In this document: positions 8,205 to 16,485 of the stretch, piece after piece | Position numbering within the stretch: the first letter of the stretch is position 1 | Layout of the letters: each line of letters begins with the position of its first letter | Assembly (NCBI GenBank): GCA_018813725.1 | Contig: JAHJBD010000045.1 | Coordinates: 1 to 32,048, forward strand | Length of the DNA stretch: 32,048 nucleotides | Direction: 5' to 3' | Source of the DNA: Nanobdellota archaeon | GTDB taxonomy: Archaea; Nanobdellota; Nanobdellia; Woesearchaeales; JAHJBD01 | The notes under the pieces: generated by a model | Database searches by the model: none | Told to the model about the DNA's origin: nothing | The model's input: the letters and a program-made list of their open reading frames with translations, nothing else | Translations under genes and position numbers: made by a program

Positions 8205-9455
8205 ATGGAATACAAGTTACCTTTTACAAAAGAGCAGGTTTTGGAATGGAATATTCCAACTCCATTTCACATATATGATGAGAAAGCGGTAGTTTCCAAT
8301 GCAAGAAAATTGTATAAGGCTTTTTCATGGGCTCCTGGTTTTAAGAATTATTTTGCTGTAAAGGCATGCCCTAATCCATATATCATGAAGATACTAAAGA
8401 AGGTTGGTATGGGTGCTGACTGTTCTAGCTTGCCTGAACTGATGTTATCTGATAAGATCGGCCTATCAGGTGAACAGATAATGTTTACATCTAATGATAC
8501 ACCTGCTGAAGAGTTTGTGTTTGCTAGAAAGATTGGTGCAGTGATCAATCTAGATGATATCTCGCATATTGAATTTCTGGAAAAGGCTGCTGGCATTCCT
8601 GAACTTATCTGTTTTAGGTATAATCCTGGCCCTCTAAAAGGAGGAAATGCGATAATCGGAAAGCCTGAGGAAGCAAAGTATGGACTTACCAGGGAACAAT
8701 TGTTTGAAGCTTATAGGATAGTTAAGCAGAAGGGTGCTAAAAGATTTGGACTTCACACGATGGTTGCCTCTAATGAACTTAACCCAGAATACCATATTGA
8801 TACTGCCAAGATGTTGTTTGAATTAGTTTGGGAAATTAAGGAAAAGCTAGGGATAATCATCGAGTTTATCAACCTTGGAGGAGGTTATGGGACACCCTAC
8901 AAACCTCAGGATAAACCGATTGATCTTGATTATGTCTCTGCTCAAATAAAAAAAGCTTATGACGAGATGATAATAGCAAATGGCATTGACGGTCTAAAGA
9001 TATTCATGGAATCAGGCAGGATGATAACAGGGCCATACGGCTATCTGGTTAGCAAAGCTAGACACCTAAAGCACACTTACAAAGATTATGTAGGGATGGA
9101 TGCTTGCATGGCTAATCTTATGAGACCTGCGCTTTATGGTGCATATCATCATATCACTGTGCTTGGTAAGGAGAATGCTAAGCTTGACCATAAGTATGAT
9201 GTTACTGGTTCATTGTGCGAGAATAATGATAAGTTTGCAATAGATAGGATGCTGCCAGAGGTTTCTGTGGGTGATATCCTGGTATTCCACAATGCTGGTG
9301 CTCATGGCCATGCGATGGGTTTTAACTATAACGGGAAGCTTAGGTCTGCTGAGTATCTGCTTAGAGAAGATGGTTCTGTTGTGATGATAAGGAGAGCTGA
9401 GACTGCTCAAGATTATTTTGCAACTTTGGATCTTGATAATCTAAAAGAGTTCTAA
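8205..9455 (+). CDS. lysA: Diaminopimelate decarboxylase
   Basis: A 416-residue fold-type III PLP enzyme that converts meso-diaminopimelate to L-lysine, the last step of the DAP pathway. The PLP lysine is in FAVKA (K53), the phosphate-binding loop is LGGGYG (225-229), ESGR (269-272) matches the substrate-binding EPGR region, and CENND (338-342) is the CESxD active-site cysteine motif completed across the dimer. Length is normal for LysA. A carboxynorspermidine decarboxylase is the main alternative in this fold, but the window also holds dapL, lysC and asd. No ribosome binding site is evident before its ATG, so it probably depends on readthrough or reinitiation from the tautomerase gene. Its 3' end overlaps the next gene tail to tail by 4 bp. 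Confidence 0.88.
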   Translation: MEYKLPFTKEQVLEWNIPTPFHIYDEKAVVSNARKLYKAFSWAPGFKNYFAVKACPNPYIMKILKKVGMGADCSSLPELMLSDKIGLSGEQIMFTSNDTPAEEFVFARKIGAVINLDDISHIEFLEKAAGIPELICFRYNPGPLKGGNAIIGKPEEAKYGLTREQLFEAYRIVKQKGAKRFGLHTMVASNELNPEYHIDTAKMLFELVWEIKEKLGIIIEFINLGGGYGTPYKPQDKPIDLDYVSAQIKKAYDEMIIANGIDGLKIFMESGRMITGPYGYLVSKARHLKHTYKDYVGMDACMANLMRPALYGAYHHITVLGKENAKLDHKYDVTGSLCENNDKFAIDRMLPEVSVGDILVFHNAGAHGHAMGFNYNGKLRSAEYLLREDGSVVMIRRAETAQDYFATLDLDNLKEF

Positions 9456-9844
9456 GCTGCTTTCTTCAGCTTTATTGTTGTTTTTAATGCTTCTTCTTCC
9501 AGGTGATGCAGATGTTCTGCAAACTGCATTAAAGATCCTGTTTCCCTTTCCATCCGATCTACTGTCTCTTCTACATGCTGTATGTCTGTGAGAATATAAC
9601 TCTTATCTCTTTTATGCTGGATATCTGCAATCAATGTCCTTACAACAATATTATACCTTTCGATTGAGTAATGAAGACTGTGTGCTTGTTGTGAGAAGTG
9701 CTGTAATTGAGCGTTTGAGAGGGAAATTGCAGCTAAATGCGCTTGGATCTCTTGCATCATCTTGCTAAAATTTGGTTGATTTGCTTTAAGGTGCTGGATT
9801 ATAGCTTTTTTCCTTTTTCCAAAGTCTGTCTTTATTATTCCCAT
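9452..9844 (-). CDS. Hypothetical helical/coiled-coil protein
   Basis: About 130 residues, strongly helical and polar, rich in Gln, His and Leu, with heptad-like stretches (QAHLAAISLSNAQLQHFSQQ and later DIQHVEETVDRMERE) that suggest a coiled coil. No signal peptide or membrane segment and no motif I recognise. The start is taken at the ATG preceded by GGTGA five bases away; a TTG 12 nt upstream would fit a leaderless transcript and cannot be excluded. It is a single gene in its own transcription unit. Confidence 0.7.
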   Translation of the reverse strand: MGIIKTDFGKRKKAIIQHLKANQPNFSKMMQEIQAHLAAISLSNAQLQHFSQQAHSLHYSIERYNIVVRTLIADIQHKRDKSYILTDIQHVEETVDRMERETGSLMQFAEHLHHLEEEALKTTIKLKKAA

Positions 9845-9877
9845 TTTATCACCCAAATTATGCCATACTTAATGAGT

Positions 9878-9885
9878 TTAAATAT
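9878..9885 (-). promoter_or_regulatory. Candidate TATA box for the coiled-coil gene
   Basis: Minus-strand TATTTAAA, 29 nt before the TTG and 41 nt before the ATG, predicting transcription start close to the TTG. Confidence 0.5.
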
Positions 9886-9926
9886 TTTATGTTGGTAGAT
9901 ATATTATAAGGAAACTGTCATTTTTT

Positions 9927-9956
9927 TGTTTTATTAATAACGATAATCTTATAAAT
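9927..9956 (+). promoter_or_regulatory. Promoter of the gdh-dapL unit with a degenerate lysine-gene box
   Basis: TTATAAAT at 9949-9956 lies 29 nt before the gdh ATG. TGTTT-N6-TAACG at 9927-9942 is a degenerate match to the TGTTA-N6-TAACA dyad of lysC and asd, ending 6 nt before the TATA box (7 nt in those two). The match is weak and could be chance. Confidence 0.45.
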
Positions 9957-9977
9957 CAACAGTATTTTCAAAGCTTT

Positions 9978-11045
9978 ATGACACAGCCAAATCCGCACGA
10001 AGCAGCAAAGGAAACTATAAACCAGGTAGCTGATATACTTAAATTAGATGACTGGGTCAGGGAAAGCCTTCTAAACACTCACCGAGAGATAAAGGTAAGT
10101 TTTCCAGTTGAGATGGACGATGGGACCGTAAAGGTTTTTACTGGATACAGGGTACAGCATAATCATATGATGGGACCTTTCAAAGGAGGCATCAGATATC
10201 ACTGGGATGTGAACCTGGATGAGGTAAGGGCATTAGCCACATGGATGACTATTAAGACTTCTGTATTGGACCTTCCACTTGGTGGAGGGAAAGGCGGAGT
10301 TATCTGCAATCCAAAAGAAATGTCAAAGAAAGAGCTTGACAAGATGACAAGAGGATTTGCAAGAAGGATAGCTCCAGTCATAGGTCCACTTGTAGATATA
10401 CCTGCACCTGATGTTTACACAACCGCTGAGATTATGGGCTGGATCGCTGATGAATACTCAAGATGTTCTGGGAAAAAGTCTCCTGGAGTAATAACTGGAA
10501 AGTCAATTAAAGATGGTGGATCAGAAGGCAGGGTTGAAGCAACTGGCAGAGGCGGCCTTTTTGTACTGCAAAAATATCTTAAAGAGATTGGTGATAATCT
10601 TAAAGGTAAAACAATCGCTATCCAAGGTTTTGGTAATGCTGGTTCAATTTTTGCAAGGCTTGCTTTTGAATCTGGAGCAAAGATAATTGCAGTTTCTGAT
10701 TCAAGCGGTGCGATAATAAATGAGCAAGGGCTTGATATCCTTGCTGTAATCAAACATAAAGAAAAGACCCGCAAAGTTGGGGATTTTCCTGGTGCAAGGA
10801 ATTCAAGCAATGAAAGTATCCTTGAGATGAAATGTGATGTGCTTGTACCGGCAGCTTTAGAAAATGTGATTGTCAGGGAGAACGCAAGTAAGATCAAGGC
10901 TAAACTTATATTAGAGCTCGCCAATGGTCCTGTTAGTTCAGCTGGACAAAAGGCTCTTGAGAAAAAAGGAACTGTAGTAATACCAGATGTACTAGCTAAT
11001 GCTGGCGGTGTTCAGTATCTTATTATGAATGGGATCAAAACCTGA
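9978..11045 (+). CDS. gdhA: Glutamate dehydrogenase, main part (reading frame broken near the C terminus)
   Basis: The frame encodes residues 1-345 of a Glu/Leu/Phe/Val dehydrogenase that interconverts glutamate and 2-oxoglutarate with ammonium, supplying the amino donor for DapL-type transamination. Seen: GPFKGGIRY substrate loop, GGGKGG (102-107) with catalytic Lys105, PAPDVYT, and the dinucleotide-binding GFGNAG (217-222). Up to VLANAGGV the protein follows the family, then the frame gives ten unrelated residues and a stop. The missing 79 C-terminal residues follow at once in the -1 frame. A single lost T (GTTTCA to GTTCA at about 11010-11014) explains it. With the frame restored the protein would be 424 residues, normal for GDH. 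Either an assembly/sequencing error or a recent mutation. dapL follows 1 nt after the restored stop. Confidence 0.92.
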   Translation: MTQPNPHEAAKETINQVADILKLDDWVRESLLNTHREIKVSFPVEMDDGTVKVFTGYRVQHNHMMGPFKGGIRYHWDVNLDEVRALATWMTIKTSVLDLPLGGGKGGVICNPKEMSKKELDKMTRGFARRIAPVIGPLVDIPAPDVYTTAEIMGWIADEYSRCSGKKSPGVITGKSIKDGGSEGRVEATGRGGLFVLQKYLKEIGDNLKGKTIAIQGFGNAGSIFARLAFESGAKIIAVSDSSGAIINEQGLDILAVIKHKEKTRKVGDFPGARNSSNESILEMKCDVLVPAALENVIVRENASKIKAKLILELANGPVSSAGQKALEKKGTVVIPDVLANAGGVQYLIMNGIKT

Positions 11046-11251
11046 AGAATGAACATTGGACAGAAGATGTGGTTAATCAAAAACTTCAAAAGAGGATTGA
11101 GAAGAATACTAAAGAGGTAATTGAGACTGCTGAAAAATACAAGGTCAATCTTAGGCTTGGCGCTTATATCTTGGCAATAAGCAGGATCGCTAAGAAAGCC
11201 CATAATGAGCTTAACCTTAATCATTATATATGCATGAAGGATCTTTTGTAA
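11012..11251 (+). pseudogene. gdhA: Out-of-frame C-terminal segment of glutamate dehydrogenase
   Basis: Read from TCA at 11012 this frame gives SVSYYEWDQNLKNEHWTED and later LRLGAYILAISRIAKKA, which is the standard GDH C-terminal helix region (VSYFEW...Q.L and AAYILA). It continues the upstream gdh frame after a one-base shift and ends at TAA 11249-11251. It is unlikely to be a gene of its own: it has no start signal at its beginning and would be only a domain fragment. Confidence 0.9.
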
Positions 11252-11252
11252 G

Positions 11253-12479
11253 ATGGTAAAAAGAAATAAGAATATTGAAAAATTAAAAGCAGGCTATCTA
11301 TTCCCAGAGATTGGTAGACGAAAAAGAGAGTTTTTAGCTAAAAATCCTGGAATAAAACTAATTTCGCTTGGTATTGGGAATACCACCGAGCCATTAACAC
11401 CTCATGTTGTTGATGCTTTGGTAAAATATTCAAAATCCTTAGGTACTAAAGAAGGTTATACTGGTTATGATGATGATCAGAAGGCTCAGGATTTTCTTCT
11501 AGAATTAAAGACAAGAATCTCAAAGAATTGGTATAATGGTCTAGTAGGGGCTGATGAGATAGTTTGCTCAGATGGTGCAAAACCTGATTGTGGCAGGCTT
11601 CAAGTTCTATTTGGCAATGATGTAACTATCGCTGTGCAGGATCCTGCATATCCAGTCTATGTTGACGGCTCTGTTATTATCGGGGCAACAGGTGAATACA
11701 ATGAGAAAAAGCAAGGGTTTGATAAGCTTATATATATGCCTTGCACTCCTGAAAATAATTTCTTACCTGATTTAAGCAAATTACCAAGGACTGACCTGAT
11801 ATATTTCTGCAGCCCTAACAATCCAACAGGTGCTGTTGCAACAAAAGAGCAATTAAAAGAGTTGGTTGATTTTGCACTTAAAAATAAGTCTATAATCATC
11901 TTTGATGCTGCTTATTCAGCATTTATCAACGATAAAAAGCTTCCAAAGTCAATATTTGAGATTAAAGGTGCAAGAGAATGTTCAATTGAGATAAATTCAC
12001 TTTCAAAACCAGCTGGTTTTACTGGTGTTAGGTTTGGTTGGACAGTTGTTCCAAAAGAGCTGAAGTTTGATGATGGTAGTCCTGTTCTTTCTGACTGGAA
12101 AAGGATCATGGGCACACTTTTCAACGGTTCTTCCAATATTGTTCAGCAGGGAGCGCTTGCTGCTTTTGATAAAATTGGTATTAAAGAGATGCAAGGCATG
12201 ATCGATTACTATATGGAAAATGCAAGATTGATCAAACAGGGTCTTGATGCAGCTGGGATCAAAAGCTATTGGACTGGAAATTCACCTTATATCTGGGCAC
12301 ACTTTCCTGGAAAGGATAGTTGGGATGTGTTTTCTAAGATCTTAGAAGAAGGGCACGTTGTGACAACTCCTGGTGCTGGGTTTGGACCTGCAGGACAAGG
12401 TTTTGTCAGGTTCTCTGCTTTTGGTCACAGAGAAGATATTGTTGAAGCTGTTGAAAGGGTCAAGAAGCTAAAATTCTAA
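11253..12479 (+). CDS. dapL: LL-diaminopimelate aminotransferase
   Basis: A 408-residue class I/II aminotransferase converting tetrahydrodipicolinate directly to LL-diaminopimelate with glutamate as donor, the single-step archaeal/plant/chlamydial variant of the DAP pathway. The DapL hallmarks are SLGIGNTTEPL at residues 38-48, GYTGYD (68-73), CSPNNPTG (186-193) and the PLP lysine K252 in SLSKPAGFTGVRFG. The length is typical. The start lies 1 nt after the restored gdh stop, so gdh and dapL form one unit in which GDH makes the glutamate that DapL uses. No dapA, dapB or dapF is visible in the window. Confidence 0.93.
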   Translation: MVKRNKNIEKLKAGYLFPEIGRRKREFLAKNPGIKLISLGIGNTTEPLTPHVVDALVKYSKSLGTKEGYTGYDDDQKAQDFLLELKTRISKNWYNGLVGADEIVCSDGAKPDCGRLQVLFGNDVTIAVQDPAYPVYVDGSVIIGATGEYNEKKQGFDKLIYMPCTPENNFLPDLSKLPRTDLIYFCSPNNPTGAVATKEQLKELVDFALKNKSIIIFDAAYSAFINDKKLPKSIFEIKGARECSIEINSLSKPAGFTGVRFGWTVVPKELKFDDGSPVLSDWKRIMGTLFNGSSNIVQQGALAAFDKIGIKEMQGMIDYYMENARLIKQGLDAAGIKSYWTGNSPYIWAHFPGKDSWDVFSKILEEGHVVTTPGAGFGPAGQGFVRFSAFGHREDIVEAVERVKKLKF

Positions 12480-12487
12480 CAGTAAGC

Positions 12488-12495
12488 TTTTATAT
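12488..12495 (+). promoter_or_regulatory. TATA box of the EamA-type transporter gene
   Basis: TTTTATAT, first base 29 nt before the ATG at 12517, immediately after the dapL stop. Confidence 0.6.
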
Positions 12496-12516
12496 CAGCG
12501 GTTTTTATTTGTCAAT

Positions 12517-13353
12517 ATGAAAAATGAAAATAAAGGTGAATTGTTTATATTATCATCTTCTATATTCTTTGCAATAACTGCAGTGCTAGTCAAGATACTT
12601 ACAGGAACATTTAGCGGACTTTTTGTTTCCCTGATGAGGTTTGGTATAGGTATTGTTCTTGCTGTAACTATCATGAAAAGCGGCAAAAAAAGCTTAAAAG
12701 GTTTTATGACCAAGGATTATATCCTAAGGGGAATTTTTGGTGCTATAGCTATGATATTTTTTTACATCTCGATACAGTTATCAAACAGTGCCAGGGCTGC
12801 GATGCTTAATCTTACATATCCAATATTTGTGATGATCCTTGGTGCAATGTTTTATGGACATAAGATTACTAAAAAGCATGTTGTCAGCCTTGCATTAGGC
12901 GTTATAGGTGTTGTGTTTATTTTCTATGATGGAACATCTTATGGTCTTCTGGGAAATATTTTAGGGTTGCTTTCAGGGGTTGCAGCTGGTTTTGCCATAC
13001 ATCACATAAGCAGGCTAAGGGCAATGCATGTATCTGCGCATAATGTGTATCTTTCAACTTGCTTGTTCGGTTTTATCCCTGCTTTGTTTGCATACAAGGA
13101 GATTGTTAAGATCAATATGACCAATGTGTGGGTGTTCTTGGTTATGGGTGTGATGATATACATAGCGCAATATCTTATGACAAAAGGGTATAAATATGTC
13201 CATCCAACACGAGGCAGTATCCTTATGTACACTTACATCCCACTTACTGCTGTGCTTAGTTATTTTGTTGTAGATGAAAGGATCACAGTCAAATTTATCA
13301 TTGGGGCATTGCTGATATTTATCGGTGTGATGTTTAAGGAAAAAAGTGCATAA
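12517..13353 (+). CDS. EamA/DMT-superfamily membrane transporter
   Basis: A 278-residue, very hydrophobic protein with about ten predicted membrane helices in two homologous halves, the size and layout of drug/metabolite transporters of the EamA (RhaT-like) type. Examples are the helix at ~8-27, the helix RGIFGAIAMIFFYISIQL at ~70-90, and the last helix FIIGALLIFIGVMF just before the C terminus; RAAMLNLTYPIFVMILGA fits the conserved half-repeat. Many members export amino acids or metabolites. Its place between dapL and lysS makes lysine or a pathway intermediate a reasonable but unproven substrate. Own promoter, leaderless. Confidence 0.85.
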   Translation: MKNENKGELFILSSSIFFAITAVLVKILTGTFSGLFVSLMRFGIGIVLAVTIMKSGKKSLKGFMTKDYILRGIFGAIAMIFFYISIQLSNSARAAMLNLTYPIFVMILGAMFYGHKITKKHVVSLALGVIGVVFIFYDGTSYGLLGNILGLLSGVAAGFAIHHISRLRAMHVSAHNVYLSTCLFGFIPALFAYKEIVKINMTNVWVFLVMGVMIYIAQYLMTKGYKYVHPTRGSILMYTYIPLTAVLSYFVVDERITVKFIIGALLIFIGVMFKEKSA

Positions 13354-13355
13354 CA

Positions 13356-13363
13356 TTTATATA
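13356..13363 (+). promoter_or_regulatory. TATA box of lysS
   Basis: TTTATATA starting 33 nt before the lysS ATG, directly after the transporter stop codon. Confidence 0.65.
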
Positions 13364-13388
13364 AAAAAGTTGAATCAATAATCTAAAA

Positions 13389-15053
13389 ATGTCAAAAAAT
13401 GAAGATTCTTTGCATTGGGCTGACCAGATGGCGAGAGCCATAGTTGAGCGAGAGCAGACAGAGCCAAAACTAAGGGAGATCGTAAAAGAGAAAGGGTACA
13501 TAGTATATGATGAAAAGACACCGTCCGGAAGCATACATATCGGCTCTGGGAGAGGATGGGTCATCCATGATGCGATAGCAAAAGCTCTTCGTGATCTTGG
13601 TGTAAAAGCTAAATTTGTTCTTAGTTCAGATGATATGGACCCGTATGATAAGGCTAATAAGGATCTTCCAGAAAGCTTTGACCAATATTTGGGTATGCCA
13701 TTTAGAAATATCCCATCACCTGTTCAAGGCTACAAAAGCTTTGCAGATTATTATTTTAAGCAAGTGACTGAGAAATTTAAGGATTTTGGCATACAGTGTG
13801 AATTAGAAAGCACTGGAGAGCGTTATATAAAAGGTGATTTTAATTCTGCAATCAAGACCGTACTTGATAATTTTGACAAGATCCAGGCTATTTATGAAAG
13901 ATTTTATGGTGAAAAGCCAAATACATTATTCTTTAACCCTATATGTGAGAAATGTGGTAAGATAGGAACAACCTGGGCATACGAATGGGACACTGTTAAT
14001 GAGGTTCTTAAGTATAAATGCATGAAGAATCATGTTAAATGGGCAGAAGGCTGCGGGCATGAAGGTGAGATGTCTCCATACAATGGAAACGGCAAGCTGC
14101 CATGGAAAGTTGAATGGGCTGCAAAGTGGCCTACTGTTGGTGCTGCATGTGAGCTTGCAGGGAAGGATCATTTTACTCATGGGGGGTCTAGGTCAATCGC
14201 TATCGCTATAGCTGATGAAATATTTGATTTTCCTCCTCCTTATCCATCAACAAGAAAGAATATTGGAAAGGGTTATGAGTTTTTTACAGTGGGTGGGAAA
14301 AAGATGTCTACATCAAAAGGGGCAGGCATAGGTTTTGCTGAAGCCACAGAGTATGCGCCAGCCCATATACTAAGATATCTCCTGGTAAGCACCAGGCCTC
14401 ATGCTGTTATTGATTTTGATCCTGTAAACAAGAATGATCTGATATTATTGCATGAAAGGTTTGATAAGACTGAGCGGATATATTTTGGAGTTGAAGAGGC
14501 ATCTGATAGTGAGGTTGCTAAGAATAAAAGGATCTATGAGCTGAGCCATGTTGGGAAGATACCATCAAAGATGCCTATACAGATACCTTTTTCGTTTGCA
14601 GCTATCATAATACAGGTAGTGCTTGATGTTGACAAAGCGATAGAATTGTTGAAAAAATTAAAGCATATTCCGAAAGATGCTGAAAAGCATGACTTAAAAG
14701 AGCTTATTGAAAGGCTCAAATTTGCAGAGAACTGGGTTAAAGAGTTTGCACCTGAGCAGTATGTCTTTAAGATAAATGAGAAAGTACCTGATGATGTAAA
14801 GGCAAAGATCGAACCAAAGCAGCTTGAATGCTTGTTTAAGGTTAAAGCATATCTTAAAGAGCATGATGAAGTGGATGAGAAACTACTTTATGATCAGTTC
14901 TATAATATTGCAAGATCAGTCGATATCAATCCAGCTGAACTTTTTAGGGCAGCTTATTATGTTCTGATTGGCAAAGAAAAAGGGCCTAAGCTTGCAAATT
15001 TTATCGTTACTTTAGGTAAAGAAAAGGTTATTGAATTGATCGAGCAGCTTTGA
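13389..15053 (+). CDS. lysS: Lysyl-tRNA synthetase, class I
   Basis: A 554-residue class I lysyl-tRNA synthetase that charges tRNA-Lys. HIGS (50-53) in SGSIHIGSGRG is the HIGH motif and KMSTSKG (about 303-309) the KMSKS loop. A probable zinc site is formed by CEKCG and by CMKNH with CGHEG around residues 180-225. Class I LysRS is the standard archaeal enzyme and supports an archaeal origin for the window. The length agrees with the family. It has its own promoter between the transporter and lysC. Confidence 0.96.
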   Translation: MSKNEDSLHWADQMARAIVEREQTEPKLREIVKEKGYIVYDEKTPSGSIHIGSGRGWVIHDAIAKALRDLGVKAKFVLSSDDMDPYDKANKDLPESFDQYLGMPFRNIPSPVQGYKSFADYYFKQVTEKFKDFGIQCELESTGERYIKGDFNSAIKTVLDNFDKIQAIYERFYGEKPNTLFFNPICEKCGKIGTTWAYEWDTVNEVLKYKCMKNHVKWAEGCGHEGEMSPYNGNGKLPWKVEWAAKWPTVGAACELAGKDHFTHGGSRSIAIAIADEIFDFPPPYPSTRKNIGKGYEFFTVGGKKMSTSKGAGIGFAEATEYAPAHILRYLLVSTRPHAVIDFDPVNKNDLILLHERFDKTERIYFGVEEASDSEVAKNKRIYELSHVGKIPSKMPIQIPFSFAAIIIQVVLDVDKAIELLKKLKHIPKDAEKHDLKELIERLKFAENWVKEFAPEQYVFKINEKVPDDVKAKIEPKQLECLFKVKAYLKEHDEVDEKLLYDQFYNIARSVDINPAELFRAAYYVLIGKEKGPKLANFIVTLGKEKVIELIEQL

Positions 15054-15065
15054 TCTTTGCATAAT

Positions 15066-15096
15066 TGTTAAAATGTTAACACAACCTATTTAAATA
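15066..15096 (+). promoter_or_regulatory. lysC promoter with TGTTA-N6-TAACA operator candidate
   Basis: The dyad TGTTA-AAATGT-TAACA (15066-15081) ends 7 nt before TTTAAATA (15089-15096). The asd promoter has the same dyad at the same distance, followed by the same ACCTATTTAAATATAC core. The TATA box is 48 nt before the ATG, so the mRNA has a ~20-nt leader with AAGGTGG as ribosome binding site. The dyad would overlap TFB/polymerase recruitment, consistent with a repressor or activator site. Confidence 0.7.
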
Positions 15097-15136
15097 TACC
15101 CCTTATCTTTATTCTAAAAATATTCAAGGTGGTTGC

Positions 15137-16450
15137 ATGATAGTTATGAAATTTGGTGGTTCATCTGTTAAGGATGCTCAGAAATTCTTAGAGGTTGCTG
15201 AGATAGTAAAGTCTAGGCTTGATAAAAAGCCGATAGTAGTTCTTTCAGCAGTCAAAGGCGTGACTGATAACCTTATAAAAGCATTGTCTGAAAGCATACA
15301 TGGCAAATTTGATTCTTACAAGGAGATAGAAGCTAAACATAAGGAGATATTAAAAGGCCTTGAGTTGGATCAAAGTACTGTAGATGATGAGTTAAAAGAA
15401 TTGAAGGAGGCACTTGATGTCAATTCAAAATTAAAAGAGGATAACCATAAGATCTTAGATTATATCTCATTTTTTGGCGAAAGGATGAGTTCTAAGATAC
15501 TTTCTGCGCTTTTGGTTAAGCAGGGGATAGCATCAAATTATCACATATCAGGCGATATTGGCCTGCAGACAGATTCAAACTTTGGTGATGCGACTTTTCT
15601 TGAATCATCCTATGAAGTAATGCATAAGAACCTAGCTGGAGCTGATTATGTTCCTGTGATCACTGGGTTTGGCGGGAAAGATGAAAACGGTGAGTTTACA
15701 ACCTTTAATCGTGGCGGTTCAGATTATGTTGCTTCATTGGTTGGTGCTGGTGTCAGGTCAGAAGAAATACAGATATGGACTGATGTAAATGGTGTTATGA
15801 CTACTGATCCGCGAATTGTCCCAGAGGCAAGGACAATTCCTGAACTCAGTTTTGCAGAAGCTGCTGAATTGGCATTTTTTGGAGCCAAAGTTTTGCACCC
15901 AAAGACAATAAAACCTGCTATGGACAAGAATATCCCTGTGAAGGTACTTAATACGTATGAGCCAGAAAATCCAGGTACAACAATAGTCCCTGCTTCAAAT
16001 GTGCAGAGCGGGGTAATGAAAGCCATCGCAAGCAAGAAAAATGTTACCATATTGAACTTGTGCTCTGCAAGGATGCTTAATGCATATGGTTATCTTGCCA
16101 AAGTGTTTGAGGTCTTTAATAAGAATAAGAAAAGTGTAGACATGATCACAACATCAGAGGTTAACCTTTCAATCACAGTGGATAGTGAAGATAAACTGGA
16201 TAAGATTGCTGCAGAGCTTGAAAAGTATGGGAATGTTAAGATCGATACGAACAAGGCTTTAGTGTGTGTTGTTGGTGAAGGCATGAAGCAGACTCCGGGC
16301 ATATTGGGGGAGTTATTCTCTATTCTTGGCAAAGATAACATAAACATCGATATGATCTCTCAGGGAGCTTCAGAGATCAATGTTAGCTTTATTGTCAATA
16401 ACATTGATGCAGATAAGGTTGTGAAAGTGCTCCATAAGGCGTTTTTCTAG
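15137..16450 (+). CDS. lysC: Aspartate kinase
   Basis: A 437-residue aspartokinase, the first step of the aspartate family (ATP-dependent phosphorylation of aspartate). KFGGSSV (5-11) is the kinase signature, FNRGGSDYVAS the aspartate/ATP region, and ITDVNGVMT-like IWTDVNGVMTTDPR the conserved substrate loop. The C-terminal ~130 residues form two ACT-type regulatory repeats (NVTILNLCSARML and ALVCVVGEGM), so feedback inhibition by lysine or threonine is likely. It is not fused to homoserine dehydrogenase, which is encoded separately at 17.5 kb. AAGGTGG precedes the ATG by 4 nt. Confidence 0.95.
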   Translation: MIVMKFGGSSVKDAQKFLEVAEIVKSRLDKKPIVVLSAVKGVTDNLIKALSESIHGKFDSYKEIEAKHKEILKGLELDQSTVDDELKELKEALDVNSKLKEDNHKILDYISFFGERMSSKILSALLVKQGIASNYHISGDIGLQTDSNFGDATFLESSYEVMHKNLAGADYVPVITGFGGKDENGEFTTFNRGGSDYVASLVGAGVRSEEIQIWTDVNGVMTTDPRIVPEARTIPELSFAEAAELAFFGAKVLHPKTIKPAMDKNIPVKVLNTYEPENPGTTIVPASNVQSGVMKAIASKKNVTILNLCSARMLNAYGYLAKVFEVFNKNKKSVDMITTSEVNLSITVDSEDKLDKIAAELEKYGNVKIDTNKALVCVVGEGMKQTPGILGELFSILGKDNINIDMISQGASEINVSFIVNNIDADKVVKVLHKAFF

Positions 16451-16455
16451 AAATA

Positions 16456-16463
16456 TTTATATT
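16456..16463 (+). promoter_or_regulatory. TATA box of the 360-aa coiled-coil gene
   Basis: TTTATATT starting exactly 30 nt before the ATG at 16486; leaderless transcript predicted. Confidence 0.65.
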
Positions 16464-16485
16464 CTCTAACACTAAATGAGTATTT

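Noticed and set aside
10415..10924. A long antisense frame of 169 codons opposite gdh
   Set aside because: It lies fully inside a gene with clear motifs, has no promoter or ribosome binding site and no recognisable protein features.
11005..11020. Programmed -1 frameshifting in gdh
   Set aside because: No slippery heptamer or obvious downstream pseudoknot; a single lost T explains the data better.
15054..15136. A lysine riboswitch before lysC
   Set aside because: The predicted leader is only ~20 nt, far too short for a lysine riboswitch.
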